Under the pieces are notes generated by a model that was given only the letters and a program-made list of their open reading frames with translations, was not told the DNA's origin and did not search any database. This document shows positions 1-7,669 of a DNA stretch of 49,511 bases, in pieces. This DNA is from Pseudoxanthomonas sp. Root630. GTDB lineage: Bacteria; Pseudomonadota; Gammaproteobacteria; Xanthomonadales; Xanthomonadaceae. The stretch lies in the NCBI RefSeq assembly GCF_001427585.1, contig NZ_LMGY01000008.1:1-49511 (forward strand). Reading direction: 5' to 3'. How positions within the stretch are numbered: the stretch's first letter is position 1; every line of letters starts with the position of its first letter. The translations under genes were made by a program, and so were the position numbers.

Positions 1-1532
1 TGCGAGGCGACACCGGCGGCACCGATGGCCAGCTGGTTGGCCTGGCGGGCGGACTCGGCGTTCTGGCGCACGGTGGAGGTCAGTTCCTCCATCGAGGCGG
101 CGGTTTCTTCCAGATTGGCGGCCTGCTGCTCGGTACGACGCGAGAGGTCGTTGTTGCCCGACGCGATCTCGCCCGCGGCGGTGTTGATGCTCAGGGCGGC
201 CATCTGGATGCCGCCGACGATCTCCGTCAGCTGGGTGACCGTGGCATTGGCATCGTCGCGCATGGTGGCGAACACGCCGTGGAAGTCGCCTTCCATGCGG
301 GCGGTCAGGTCGCCGCGGGCGATGGCCTGCAGCAGCGCGGAGACTTCAGCCAGGTTCCCGTCGGTGGTTTCCATCAGACGGTTCACGCCGGACACCATCT
401 CGCGGAAGTCGTACTCGTACCTCTGTTCGTCGCCACGCTGCGAGAAATCGCCGATCGCCGCAGCGGACGCCAGTCGCTTGATGTCGCCGTTGATGGCGGA
501 CAGATTGGCCTTGCACATGTCCATGGCTTCGGTGATGACCACCTTCTCGCCGGGCAGGCGGTCCATGTCAATCGACAGGTCGCCGACGGCGTAGCGTCGC
601 ATGATCTCCACTGCGCGCATCTTCACGCCGATGTGCTGTGCGACCAGGGTGTTGGTGTCGCGCACCATGCGGCCATAATCGCCGGGAAACGTGCTGTCGT
701 CGATGCGGAAGCTGATCTGGCCTTCGTCGTGGCGACGCGTCATCTCGGCGAGTGCGGCGATGACCGACTTGACCTGCGTCTGCATGCGTTGCATGGAGCC
801 CAGCAGTTTGCCGGTCTCGCTGCGGTCATCGATGATGATCTCGCGATCAAGCTGACCACGCGCCACGGCGTCTGCGACGCTCGTGACCTCGGCCATCGGC
901 CGCACGATCGAACGCGTGATGAGGACCGCGGCCGCGATGGCCAAGAGCATCGCCACCACCACCAGCACGCCGATGGCCTTGATGTTGGTGCTGTAGCCGG
1001 CCTCCTGGGCGGCGACCGCTTCGTCCAGCACCTTCATCTTCGTGTCCAGCATCCGCGCGACGGCATCGGCGGTGGCCTGGCGCAGGTCGCCGGCGGCACT
1101 GGCGGGCGTCAGATCGCCGACCTTGACCGACTCGATCAGCCGGCGGCTGTTATCGAAGTACAGCGCGGATTTCGCCATCATCTCCTGGTGCAGTGCCTGG
1201 TCCTGCTTGTCGGCAAGGCCGGCGCCATACGCCTTGGCAAGCTCGTCGAAGGCCTTGCCGCCCGCGATCAGTTCGCCCGTGTATTCGGCGACCTTCTCCG
1301 GGTCTTCGTAGCCGGCGACCAGGCCGCGCTCGCTGACGCGGTATTCAGCCAGCATCGTGGCCATGCGACCCAGGTCGCGGATGGCCGGGACTTCCTTCTT
1401 CGTGATGTCCAGCACCACGTCCTGCGCCGCGCCCATCCGCAGCGCGGAAAAAACGCCGGTGGCCACAATGAGCAGGACGAGGACGGCGAAGCCGATGGCC
1501 AAGCGTTTGCCGATGTTGAGGTGCTTGAACAT
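1..1532 (-). CDS. Methyl-accepting chemotaxis protein, C-terminus cut by window edge
   Basis: Transmembrane chemoreceptor that senses a periplasmic or membrane signal and controls CheA. The start ATG at 1532 opens a frame that stays open to the left edge (about 510 codons seen). The N-terminus (MFKHLNIGKRLA) leads into a first membrane helix at about residues 9-31. A helical periplasmic region follows, then a second helix and a HAMP domain (ITRSIVRPMAEV). Further HAMP-like units come next, and then the start of the signalling domain (NNDLSRRTEQQAANLEETAASMEE). The conserved hairpin tip and the C-terminus lie outside the window. A FliA-type promoter lies about 95 bases upstream, so it is probably transcribed on its own as a late gene. 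The ligand cannot be told from the sequence. Confidence 0.93.
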   Translation of the reverse strand, partial: MFKHLNIGKRLAIGFAVLVLLIVATGVFSALRMGAAQDVVLDITKKEVPAIRDLGRMATMLAEYRVSERGLVAGYEDPEKVAEYTGELIAGGKAFDELAKAYGAGLADKQDQALHQEMMAKSALYFDNSRRLIESVKVGDLTPASAAGDLRQATADAVARMLDTKMKVLDEAVAAQEAGYSTNIKAIGVLVVVAMLLAIAAAVLITRSIVRPMAEVTSVADAVARGQLDREIIIDDRSETGKLLGSMQRMQTQVKSVIAALAEMTRRHDEGQISFRIDDSTFPGDYGRMVRDTNTLVAQHIGVKMRAVEIMRRYAVGDLSIDMDRLPGEKVVITEAMDMCKANLSAINGDIKRLASAAAIGDFSQRGDEQRYEYDFREMVSGVNRLMETTDGNLAEVSALLQAIARGDLTARMEGDFHGVFATMRDDANATVTQLTEIVGGIQMAALSINTAAGEIASGNNDLSRRTEQQAANLEETAASMEELTSTVRQNAESARQANQLAIGAAGVAS

Positions 1533-1627
1533 GAAGATGGTCTCGATTGGGTTCAGCGGTTGGGGCGGGCGCATCAGGGCGAGGGCAAGTGCTGCCCGCA
1601 ACTTCTTGGTGCGGCGTCTGCTTTGGA

Positions 1628-1654
1628 GTAACGGCGCTGGCGACCGCTTCTTTA
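1628..1654 (-). promoter_or_regulatory. FliA (sigma-28) promoter for the MCP
   Basis: On the minus strand TAAA (1651-1654) is followed by exactly 15 bases and then GCCGTTAC (1628-1635). This matches the enterobacterial and pseudomonad sigma-28 pattern TAAA-N15-GCCGATAA. The predicted start of transcription is near 1621, which gives a leader of about 90 bases before the MCP start codon. Confidence 0.75.
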
Positions 1655-1749
1655 CAGCGGTCCGGACGAAAGGTAAGCGGACTTACGAAACTGTCGCCGG
1701 CGCCCCACGCGAACCGTGACCGGCGGCGCGGGGCAGGGCGGCGGAGCGG

Positions 1750-2943
1750 TCAGAACTGCAGCTGTGCGCGCAGTTCGAACACCGAAGGATCGGCAGAGAA
1801 CGCACCGCGCGTGGCATCGGTCTTCACGTAGTTCGCCTGGAATTTGAAGTACTGCGTCAGGTACCAGTTCGCGCCCAGCGTCCAATCGGACTGGCGGCCG
1901 CCGGCGATGCCGTCGCTGTCCAGGTCGATGCGGCTGTAGCGTGCGAGCAGCTCGACCGCGCCGTACCTGCCCTTGGGCTTCGGATTGGCGACATTGCCGC
2001 CGCTGTAGCCGCGCGATTCGCCGGTGGCGAACCAACTGCCGAACACGTACGCACCGTCCGCCGAGTAGGACGGCAGGCCGAGGTCGCGCGTGGTTTCCTG
2101 ATGCAGGTATTCGCCCTGCACGGACCAGGGGCCACGGATCCAGAGCGCTTCCAGGCCGGTGCGCTCGATGCGGTCCACGCGGGTCAGCGTGCCGGAATCC
2201 ACCAGCCGCACCGCGGTCAGCGCGGCTTCCGGCTTGGCGCGCCAGCGCACGCTCGGGTAGACGGTCACACCGAGGCCGTTGACCTCGCTGTCGGGCCGTT
2301 CCTGTGAGGCGGCGAAGCCCAGGTGGAGCACGTCGCCGGCGGCCTTGCGCGGCGTCCACGCCAGGCGCACGGCGGCGGTCTCGCCCTTGTTGTTGCCCAG
2401 CAGGTCGGATTCGAAGAAGTAACCGGCGTTGACCAGGTAGCGATCACGCTCGAATGCCCAATCGATGCCGCTGCGACGGTTCTCGTAGAACGCCTGCGTG
2501 GGCAGCGAGGCTTCCAGGAAGCTGACCGCGCGCGTGGCGGTGTTGCCTTCGAAGCCCAGCGGCACCTTCATCTGGCCGATGCGTACCTTGCCGTAGTCGC
2601 GGCCGAACAGCGCCTTGGTTTCCACGCGCAGCGCCACGTCGTTCCAGCTCTTGGCCTGGAAATCGTAGGTCACGCCAAGGTCGTACACGCCCTTGCGGCG
2701 CAGGGTGAAACCCAACTCCTGCCGGCGCCAGGCATCGTCGTCTTCCAGCACGGCGCCGTTGTAGCCGTCGCCGGAGAATTGGTTGGCGTCGTACTGGAGA
2801 TTGCCACCGAGGCTGAGTTCGGTGCCGTCCGCGAAGGTGACCTTCGGCGGCCAGGCAGCGGCTTTGGTGGTGCCGTCCGCGGCATGCGCGGGAGCGTGGG
2901 TGGCCGCGAGGGCCAGGGCGAGCAGGGAAAGTGCGTACTTCAT
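1750..2943 (-). CDS. Phosphate-selective porin O/P family outer membrane protein
   Basis: Predicted outer membrane beta-barrel of 397 residues, of the OprO/OprP porin type that takes up anions such as phosphate or polyphosphate. It has a clear signal peptide with a likely cut after the AHA near residue 21. An N-terminal GTELSLGGNLQYDANQF strand is followed by alternating aromatic and charged strands (e.g. LGFTLRRKGVYDLGVTYDFQ, FKFQANYVKTDATRG). The chain ends in FELRAQLQF, with the terminal Phe needed for BAM recognition. It starts 82 bases after cheA ends, on the same strand, between cheA and an MCP, which is an unusual place for a porin. The substrate is inferred only from the family. No pho box was recognised in front of it. 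Confidence 0.85.
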   Translation of the reverse strand: MKYALSLLALALAATHAPAHAADGTTKAAAWPPKVTFADGTELSLGGNLQYDANQFSGDGYNGAVLEDDDAWRRQELGFTLRRKGVYDLGVTYDFQAKSWNDVALRVETKALFGRDYGKVRIGQMKVPLGFEGNTATRAVSFLEASLPTQAFYENRRSGIDWAFERDRYLVNAGYFFESDLLGNNKGETAAVRLAWTPRKAAGDVLHLGFAASQERPDSEVNGLGVTVYPSVRWRAKPEAALTAVRLVDSGTLTRVDRIERTGLEALWIRGPWSVQGEYLHQETTRDLGLPSYSADGAYVFGSWFATGESRGYSGGNVANPKPKGRYGAVELLARYSRIDLDSDGIAGGRQSDWTLGANWYLTQYFKFQANYVKTDATRGAFSADPSVFELRAQLQF

Positions 2944-2978
2944 GCGGATACCGGGAGTGTAAGGGCGTGCGCCGTCGT

Positions 2979-2999
2979 CGTCGCCAGAATTCGGCGACG
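2979..2999 (-). terminator. Stem-loop between cheA and the porin gene
   Basis: CGTCGCC and GGCGACG form a perfect 7-bp stem around a 7-base loop, in the 82-base gap after cheA. There is no T-run behind it, so it may be a weak or Rho-assisted terminator, or only an RNA-stabilising hairpin. Confidence 0.35.
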
Positions 3000-3025
3000 G
3001 GGAAGGCCTCGCGGGAAAAGGGGGG

Positions 3026-5020
3026 TCAGGCGGCCTGCTGCATCCGGCGCGAGCGGACCAGGCCGCCCACGTCGACGATCAGGGCGACGCGGCCGTCACC
3101 GAGGATCGTCGCGCCGGAGATGCCGTCGATGCGGCGGTAGTTGTTCTCGAGGTTCTTGACCACCACCTGCTGCTGGCCGATCAGTTCATCGACTTCCAGT
3201 GCAAGTTTCTGGCCATCGGCCTCGACCACGACGACGAGCGGGTCTTCGGCGCGCGTGTCGCCGTAGCGGTAGTACTCGTTGAGCGCGACCATCGGCAGAT
3301 ACTCGCCGCGCACGCGCAGCACGCGGCCGTCGCCGGCGACGGTGCGCACGTCTTCGGCGACCGGCTGCAGTGCCTCGAGCACGTAGGTCAGCGGCAGGAT
3401 CACGGTCTCGTCGCCGACCGACACGGCCATGCCGTCGAGGATGGCCAGCGTCAGCGGCAGGCGGATCACCACGCGGGTGCCCTGGCCGGCGGCGCTTTCG
3501 AGCTGCACTTCACCGCCGAGGGCCTGGATGTTGCGGCGGACCACGTCCATGCCCACGCCACGCCCGGACAGGTCGGTGACGGCGTCGGCGGTGGAGAAGC
3601 CCGGCTGGAAGATGAGGTCCCAGACCTGGGAATCGGTCGGGTTCTCCGGCACGGCGAGGCCACGTTCGGCCGCCTTGGCGAGGATGCGTTCGCGATTGAG
3701 GCCGCGGCCGTCGTCGCTGACTTCGATGACGATGTGGCCGCCCTGGTGCGAGGCCGCCAGGGTGATCGTGCCGGTCTCGTCCTTGCCGGCCTGTGCACGT
3801 GCGTCGGGCATTTCCAGCCCGTGGTCGATCGAGTTGCGGACCAGGTGCACCAGCGGGTCGGCGATGCGTTCGATCAGGCCCTTGTCGAGCTCGGTGCCTT
3901 CGCCGACGGTGCGCAGGCGCACCTGCTTGCCAAGGCGGGCGGACAGGTCGCGGACCAGGCGCGGGAAGCGACGGAACACCGCGTCCACGGGCAGCATGCG
4001 CACGCCGATGACGGCTTCCTGCAGGTCGCGCGTATTGCGTTCCAGCAGGTCCAGGCCGGCGAACAGGCGCTCGCACTGGGCGGGGTCGAGCACGCCCGAG
4101 ACCTGCTTGAGCATGGCCTGGGTGATGACCAGTTCGCCGACCAGGTTGATCAGGCCGTCGATCTTGTCGACGCTGACGCGGATCGAGGTTTCGGCGGTGT
4201 CGTTGGCGGCGGCCTGTGCGGGCGCAGCGCCGGCCTGTGCGGGCGCGGCGGCGCCGACGACCAGCGCGGGCGCTGCCGCAGCGGCTTCGACGGCGGCCAC
4301 CGGGATGGCATCGCGCTGCATCGGCTGGATGTCCAGCTCGCAGTCGTCGACGACCCACGCGAAGACGTCGTCCACCGCACTGCGCGGCACCTTGCCGATC
4401 AGGCCGAGGTCCCACGCCAGGTAGGCTTCGAGCGGATCGATCTGGTCGAAGCCGGGCAGGCGTTCCAGCCGGCAGGCGACGTCCAGCGGGCCGAGGTGTT
4501 CCAGTTCGCGGATGATCCGCAGCGGATCGTTGCCGCTCATGAACAGCGACGGTGCCGGGGTGAAGCCGATCTTCCAGCCTTCGGGCGTCTCGTCGGCCTT
4601 CGGCGCTGCGGTCGCGGCGACGGGAGCGTCATGACCGGTCAGCACGGCATTGAGGCGGTCCTTGATCGCCTGCACGGCGGCGGGATCGGCCGGCGTGCCG
4701 TGTTCGGCTTCGGCGAGCAGCGCGCGCAGCACATCCACCGAGGCGAGCATCGCGTCCACCGCCGGCGGGCTGACGGCGCGCTGGCCGGCGCGCAGCTCGT
4801 CGAGCAGCGTTTCCAGCACATGGGTCATGCCGGCGATCGCATCGAAACCGAAGGTGGCCGAGCCGCCCTTGATCGAATGCGCCGCGCGGAAGATGGAGTT
4901 GATCAGGTCGCCATCGCGGCTGCCCTGTTCCAGCGACAGCAGGCCTGCTTCCATGGCTTCCAGTCCTTCGCGGCTTTCCTCGAAGAACGTGGCGTGGAAG
5001 CGCTGCATGTCCATGTTCAT
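3026..5020 (-). CDS. cheA: Chemotaxis histidine kinase CheA (second chemosensory set)
   Basis: Cytoplasmic kinase of 664 residues that phosphorylates CheY under receptor control. The P1 HPt domain covers residues 1-125, with the phosphorylated His at 48 (FRAAHSIKGGSATFG). A P2-like response-regulator docking domain lies at about 148-240 and is followed by an Ala/Pro/Gln linker holding a doubled APAQAGAAPAQA unit. P3 dimerisation starts at about 279 (SIRVSVDKIDGLINLVGEL). The P4 ATPase carries the N box (HLVRNSIDHGLE), the G1 box (DDGRGL) and the G2 box (GRGVGMDVV). A CheW-like P5 ends the protein. It lies 48 bases after cheY in an STAS-cheY-cheA order behind a FliA promoter. It differs in length and linker from the CheA encoded at 9603-11363, so the genome has at least two CheA proteins. 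No matching CheW, CheR or CheB is in the window. Confidence 0.95.
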   Translation of the reverse strand: MNMDMQRFHATFFEESREGLEAMEAGLLSLEQGSRDGDLINSIFRAAHSIKGGSATFGFDAIAGMTHVLETLLDELRAGQRAVSPPAVDAMLASVDVLRALLAEAEHGTPADPAAVQAIKDRLNAVLTGHDAPVAATAAPKADETPEGWKIGFTPAPSLFMSGNDPLRIIRELEHLGPLDVACRLERLPGFDQIDPLEAYLAWDLGLIGKVPRSAVDDVFAWVVDDCELDIQPMQRDAIPVAAVEAAAAAPALVVGAAAPAQAGAAPAQAAANDTAETSIRVSVDKIDGLINLVGELVITQAMLKQVSGVLDPAQCERLFAGLDLLERNTRDLQEAVIGVRMLPVDAVFRRFPRLVRDLSARLGKQVRLRTVGEGTELDKGLIERIADPLVHLVRNSIDHGLEMPDARAQAGKDETGTITLAASHQGGHIVIEVSDDGRGLNRERILAKAAERGLAVPENPTDSQVWDLIFQPGFSTADAVTDLSGRGVGMDVVRRNIQALGGEVQLESAAGQGTRVVIRLPLTLAILDGMAVSVGDETVILPLTYVLEALQPVAEDVRTVAGDGRVLRVRGEYLPMVALNEYYRYGDTRAEDPLVVVVEADGQKLALEVDELIGQQQVVVKNLENNYRRIDGISGATILGDGRVALIVDVGGLVRSRRMQQAA

Positions 5021-5068
5021 TGCGATGGAGACCTGTGGCGGAAGACGGTGTAGGGGGAGGCGGGGCTA

Positions 5069-5434
5069 TCAGCCCAGGACTTTCTGGACGGTGGCGACCA
5101 GTTGTTCCGGATTGAACGGCTTGACCAGCCAGCCGGTGGCACCGGCGGCCTTGCCTTCGGCCTTCTTGTCGGCGGCCGATTCGGTGGTCAGCATCAGCAT
5201 CGGCGTGAACTTGTAGTCCGGCAGGCCGCGCAGCGCACGGATCAGCGAGATGCCGTCCATGTTCGGCATGTTGACGTCGGTGACGACGGCATTGAACCGC
5301 TGCCCCTGCGCACGTCCCAGTGCGACCTGGCCGTCTTCGGCTTCGTCCACGGAGAAACCCGCCGAGCTGAGGGCGAAGGCGACCATCTGTCGCATCGAGG
5401 CCGAATCGTCCACTACCAGAATGCGTGCGCTCAT
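5069..5434 (-). CDS. cheY: CheY-like single-domain response regulator (STAS-cheY-cheA set)
   Basis: Receiver domain protein of 121 residues with no output domain. The acidic pocket is D9/D10 (ILVVDD), the phosphorylated residue is D53 (VVTDVNMPNMDG), and the switch Thr sits in LMLTTES. The conserved Lys is in GWLVKPF. The start at 5434 is chosen because the ATG overlaps the STAS stop codon (ATGA) and gives the standard CheY N-terminus; the longer open frame upstream is the STAS gene in another frame. Its likely kinase is the CheA just downstream. It differs from the other CheY at 12172-12570, which resembles the flagellar-switch CheY more closely. This one may act on the motor or as a phosphate sink. 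Confidence 0.92.
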   Translation of the reverse strand: MSARILVVDDSASMRQMVAFALSSAGFSVDEAEDGQVALGRAQGQRFNAVVTDVNMPNMDGISLIRALRGLPDYKFTPMLMLTTESAADKKAEGKAAGATGWLVKPFNPEQLVATVQKVLG

Positions 5435-5748
5435 GCGGCGTTCTCCACTTGTTGCGTATTGATGTTGGTGTCGTCGGCGGCCGGCAGGCCCAGCTGGCGT
5501 CCCACGCCCAGCAGGCGTGCGGCGTCGCGGAAGCTCTGGCTGACCGCGCCGAAGTCGGTGGCCAGGCCCGCCTGCTGACGCTGCCGCACGAAGCTGCACA
5601 GCACTTGCAGGCTGGCCGTGTGGATGCGCTGCACGGTGCCGGCATCCAGCACCAGCGGCGCCGCGTCGGCGACGTGCAGGGCGAGATGCTGTTTGAGGTC
5701 GGTGGCGGCCTCGATACCGAGGTCGTCACCCAGGGGCACTGCGCTCAT
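5431..5748 (-). CDS. STAS-domain protein beside cheY/cheA
   Basis: Small cytoplasmic protein of 105 residues made almost wholly of one STAS (anti-sigma-factor-antagonist-like) fold: LDAGTVQRIHTASLQVLCSF is the conserved strand-loop-helix. The position where SpoIIAA-type proteins carry the phosphorylated Ser holds HTAS, so phospho-regulation is possible but unproven. STAS proteins are known as first genes of some chemotaxis operons (STAS-cheY-cheA-cheW-mcp-cheR-cheD-cheB), but their role there is poorly defined. It overlaps cheY by four bases and is the first gene behind a FliA promoter at 5779-5805. Confidence 0.85.
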   Translation of the reverse strand: MSAVPLGDDLGIEAATDLKQHLALHVADAAPLVLDAGTVQRIHTASLQVLCSFVRQRQQAGLATDFGAVSQSFRDAARLLGVGRQLGLPAADDTNINTQQVENAA

Positions 5749-5778
5749 CGTGTCTCCGGAAGGGCGGCTCTAGAGGAG

Positions 5779-5805
5779 GTATCGGCGCGAGCCGATGGCT
5801 CTTTA
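5779..5805 (-). promoter_or_regulatory. FliA (sigma-28) promoter for STAS-cheY-cheA
   Basis: Minus strand TAAA (5802-5805), 15 bases, then GCCGATAC (5779-5786). The predicted transcript starts near 5772, about 24 bases before the STAS start codon. This places the second chemotaxis set in the late flagellar regulon. Confidence 0.75.
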
Positions 5806-5861
5806 GAGGTGCGCGTGAATGTGTGACGCGCGTCGGACTGTCGCGGGGTGCGGTGCATGGG

Positions 5862-6890
5862 TCAGGTCAGCAGCTGCGAGGCGTCCAGCAGGATCACCGC
5901 GCGTTCGTTGAGCCGCGCCACGCCGCGGAACAGCGGGTTGGCGATGCGGCCCACGCGGGCGTTGTCCGGGGATTCGATCTGGTGGTCGCTGAGGTTGGCC
6001 ACGTCCTCCACCGCGCTGACGCGCAAGCCGAGGATCTCGCCATGTTCTTCGAGCACCACGATGCGGGTGGTCGCGTCGGATTCGATCGCACGGCGGCCGA
6101 GATACAGGCCTAGGTCGATCACCGGCACCACCTGGCCGCGCAGGTTCATCACGCCGAGCATGTGCGGCGCCGCACCGCGCAGCGGCAGCAGCGTGGCCGG
6201 CAGCACGACTTCCTGCACCTTGAGCAGTTCCAGCGCGTAGTGCTGCTGGTCGCAGCGCAGGCGCAGCCAGCGGGTCTTGCGTTCGGTCGCCCGGCGGCGT
6301 TGACCGCTGTCCACTGGCGTCTGCAGGTAGGGATGGGTGGGCAGGGGCGGCAGTGCCCGCGGCATGGCGGGCGGAGCAGGTACGACGGGCGCAGGCGCCT
6401 TTTCCGCAGCGGGCGCAGGTGGCGACGGGCGTGCCGTCGGCGCGGCGCCGCCATGCAACTCGTCGAGCAGCGCTTCGAACTCGTCGTCGGAGATCGCATC
6501 GCCGGCAGGCGCACGCGACGGCGCGATGGCCAGGGCGGGTGCCGGCGTCTGCACGGGCGCTGTTGCCGGTGCGGCGTGGGCCTGCGGCACGCCATCGCCA
6601 TGCAACTGGTCGAGCAAGGCTTCGAATTCGTCGTCGGTGATCAGGTCGGCTTCTGCGCCGGCGCGGACGGGGGCCACGGCCAGGACGGGCGCAGGTGCGG
6701 GGGCATCAGGAACGATCACCGGCGCGTCGGGCACGGGTGCTTCAAGAATGCCCACTTCCGCCACGGGAGCGGGTGTGGGTTCGATGGCGGCGGCGACAAC
6801 CGCAGGTGCTTCGACCGCGGGTGCCGGCGCGATGCCGACATCGCCGAGCAGATCCTGCAGGTAATCGTCGAGGACGGCCGGCGTGGTCAT
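5862..6890 (-). CDS. parP: ParP-like protein: CheW domain with long Pro/Ala N-terminal linker
   Basis: Protein of 342 residues. A CheW-like domain occupies about 205-340 (LRLRCDQQHYALELLKVQEV, VMNLRGQVVPVIDLG). The first 200 residues are a Pro/Ala-rich disordered region that opens with LDDYLQDLLGDVG. Two copies of an acidic helix motif lie in the linker, at residues 83-98 and 133-147 (ITDDEFEALLDQLHG and ISDDEFEALLDELHG). Its position directly after a ParA-family ATPase and motCD matches ParC-ParP of Vibrio, where ParP joins CheA and receptors through its CheW-like domain and keeps arrays at the pole. The start at 6890 is an ATG that overlaps the end of the ATPase gene; the frame open further upstream is not real. 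An ordinary CheW with an extension is the alternative. Confidence 0.85.
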   Translation of the reverse strand: MTTPAVLDDYLQDLLGDVGIAPAPAVEAPAVVAAAIEPTPAPVAEVGILEAPVPDAPVIVPDAPAPAPVLAVAPVRAGAEADLITDDEFEALLDQLHGDGVPQAHAAPATAPVQTPAPALAIAPSRAPAGDAISDDEFEALLDELHGGAAPTARPSPPAPAAEKAPAPVVPAPPAMPRALPPLPTHPYLQTPVDSGQRRRATERKTRWLRLRCDQQHYALELLKVQEVVLPATLLPLRGAAPHMLGVMNLRGQVVPVIDLGLYLGRRAIESDATTRIVVLEEHGEILGLRVSAVEDVANLSDHQIESPDNARVGRIANPLFRGVARLNERAVILLDASQLLT

Positions 6891-7669
6891 GCGGCCTGCT
6901 CCGTGGCGCGGGCTTCGGTCAGCAGCAGCCAGTCCAGCGCGCGGCGGTAGGCGGACAGGCCGCGGCCGGGATACTGCGCGGCCGGCGCGGAATGCGTCAG
7001 CGCTTCGACACTGCAGATGCGGGTGTCGTTGGGAATGGCATCGTTCCAGACCGCCTCGCCGTGGGTTTCCTGCATGGCCTTCAGCGTGTCGGCGCCGGTG
7101 CGCGTGCGCTTGTCGTGCAGCGTGGGCAGGATCGACACCGGCAGCGCGCGGCGGCGTGAGCGTTCGATCATCTCGGTGGTGCGGCACATGCCCTGCAGGC
7201 CGTGCAGCGCCAGCGGTTCTGTCTGGGTGGGGATGATCACGTGGTCGGCGGCCGCCAGCGCATTGACCATCAGCAGGCCGAGCGTGGGCGGACAGTCGAA
7301 CAGCACGTAGTCGTACGCGGCGCCGGCGCGCGACAGCGCGTTCGACAGCGCCAGGCCCAGGCCGGCCTGGGTGGCGCTGCGGCGCTCCAGCGTGGCCAGC
7401 GGCGTCTGCGCGGCCACGAAGGCGAGGTTCTCGATCTCGGTGGCGCGCGCCAGGCGCGCCAGCTCCGGCGGATTCTCGTCGAACAGATCCAGCACGCCGG
7501 CCGGCTGCGGGTCGGCGGGCACGCCGAACGCCCGCGTCAGCGAGGCATGAGGATCCAGGTCCACCAGCAGCACGCGGTAACCGCGCATCGCCAGCCCGCG
7601 CCCGAGGGCGAGGGTGGTGGTCGTCTTGCCAACACCGCCTTTCTGGTTGGCGATCGCCCACACGCGCAT
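6887..7669 (-). CDS. parC: ParC-like ParA-family ATPase (chemotaxis array positioning)
   Basis: Deviant-Walker ATPase of 260 residues. IANQKGGVGKTTTTLALGRG is the P-loop with the signature Lys, LLVDLDPHASLT is switch I, and YDYVLFDCPPTLG is the Walker B region. In polar flagellates the ParA homologue beside cheA and motCD (ParC) recruits the chemotaxis array to the pole and hands it to daughter cells. The ATG at 7669 is preferred over a GTG at 7672, because AGGAG lies 7 bases before the ATG but only 4 before the GTG. Its ATG overlaps the motD stop by one base (TGATG), and the next gene begins within its last codons (ATGA), so the three genes are translationally coupled. It is distinct from FlhG at 13419-14297. 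Confidence 0.88.
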   Translation of the reverse strand: MRVWAIANQKGGVGKTTTTLALGRGLAMRGYRVLLVDLDPHASLTRAFGVPADPQPAGVLDLFDENPPELARLARATEIENLAFVAAQTPLATLERRSATQAGLGLALSNALSRAGAAYDYVLFDCPPTLGLLMVNALAAADHVIIPTQTEPLALHGLQGMCRTTEMIERSRRRALPVSILPTLHDKRTRTGADTLKAMQETHGEAVWNDAIPNDTRICSVEALTHSAPAAQYPGRGLSAYRRALDWLLLTEARATEQAA

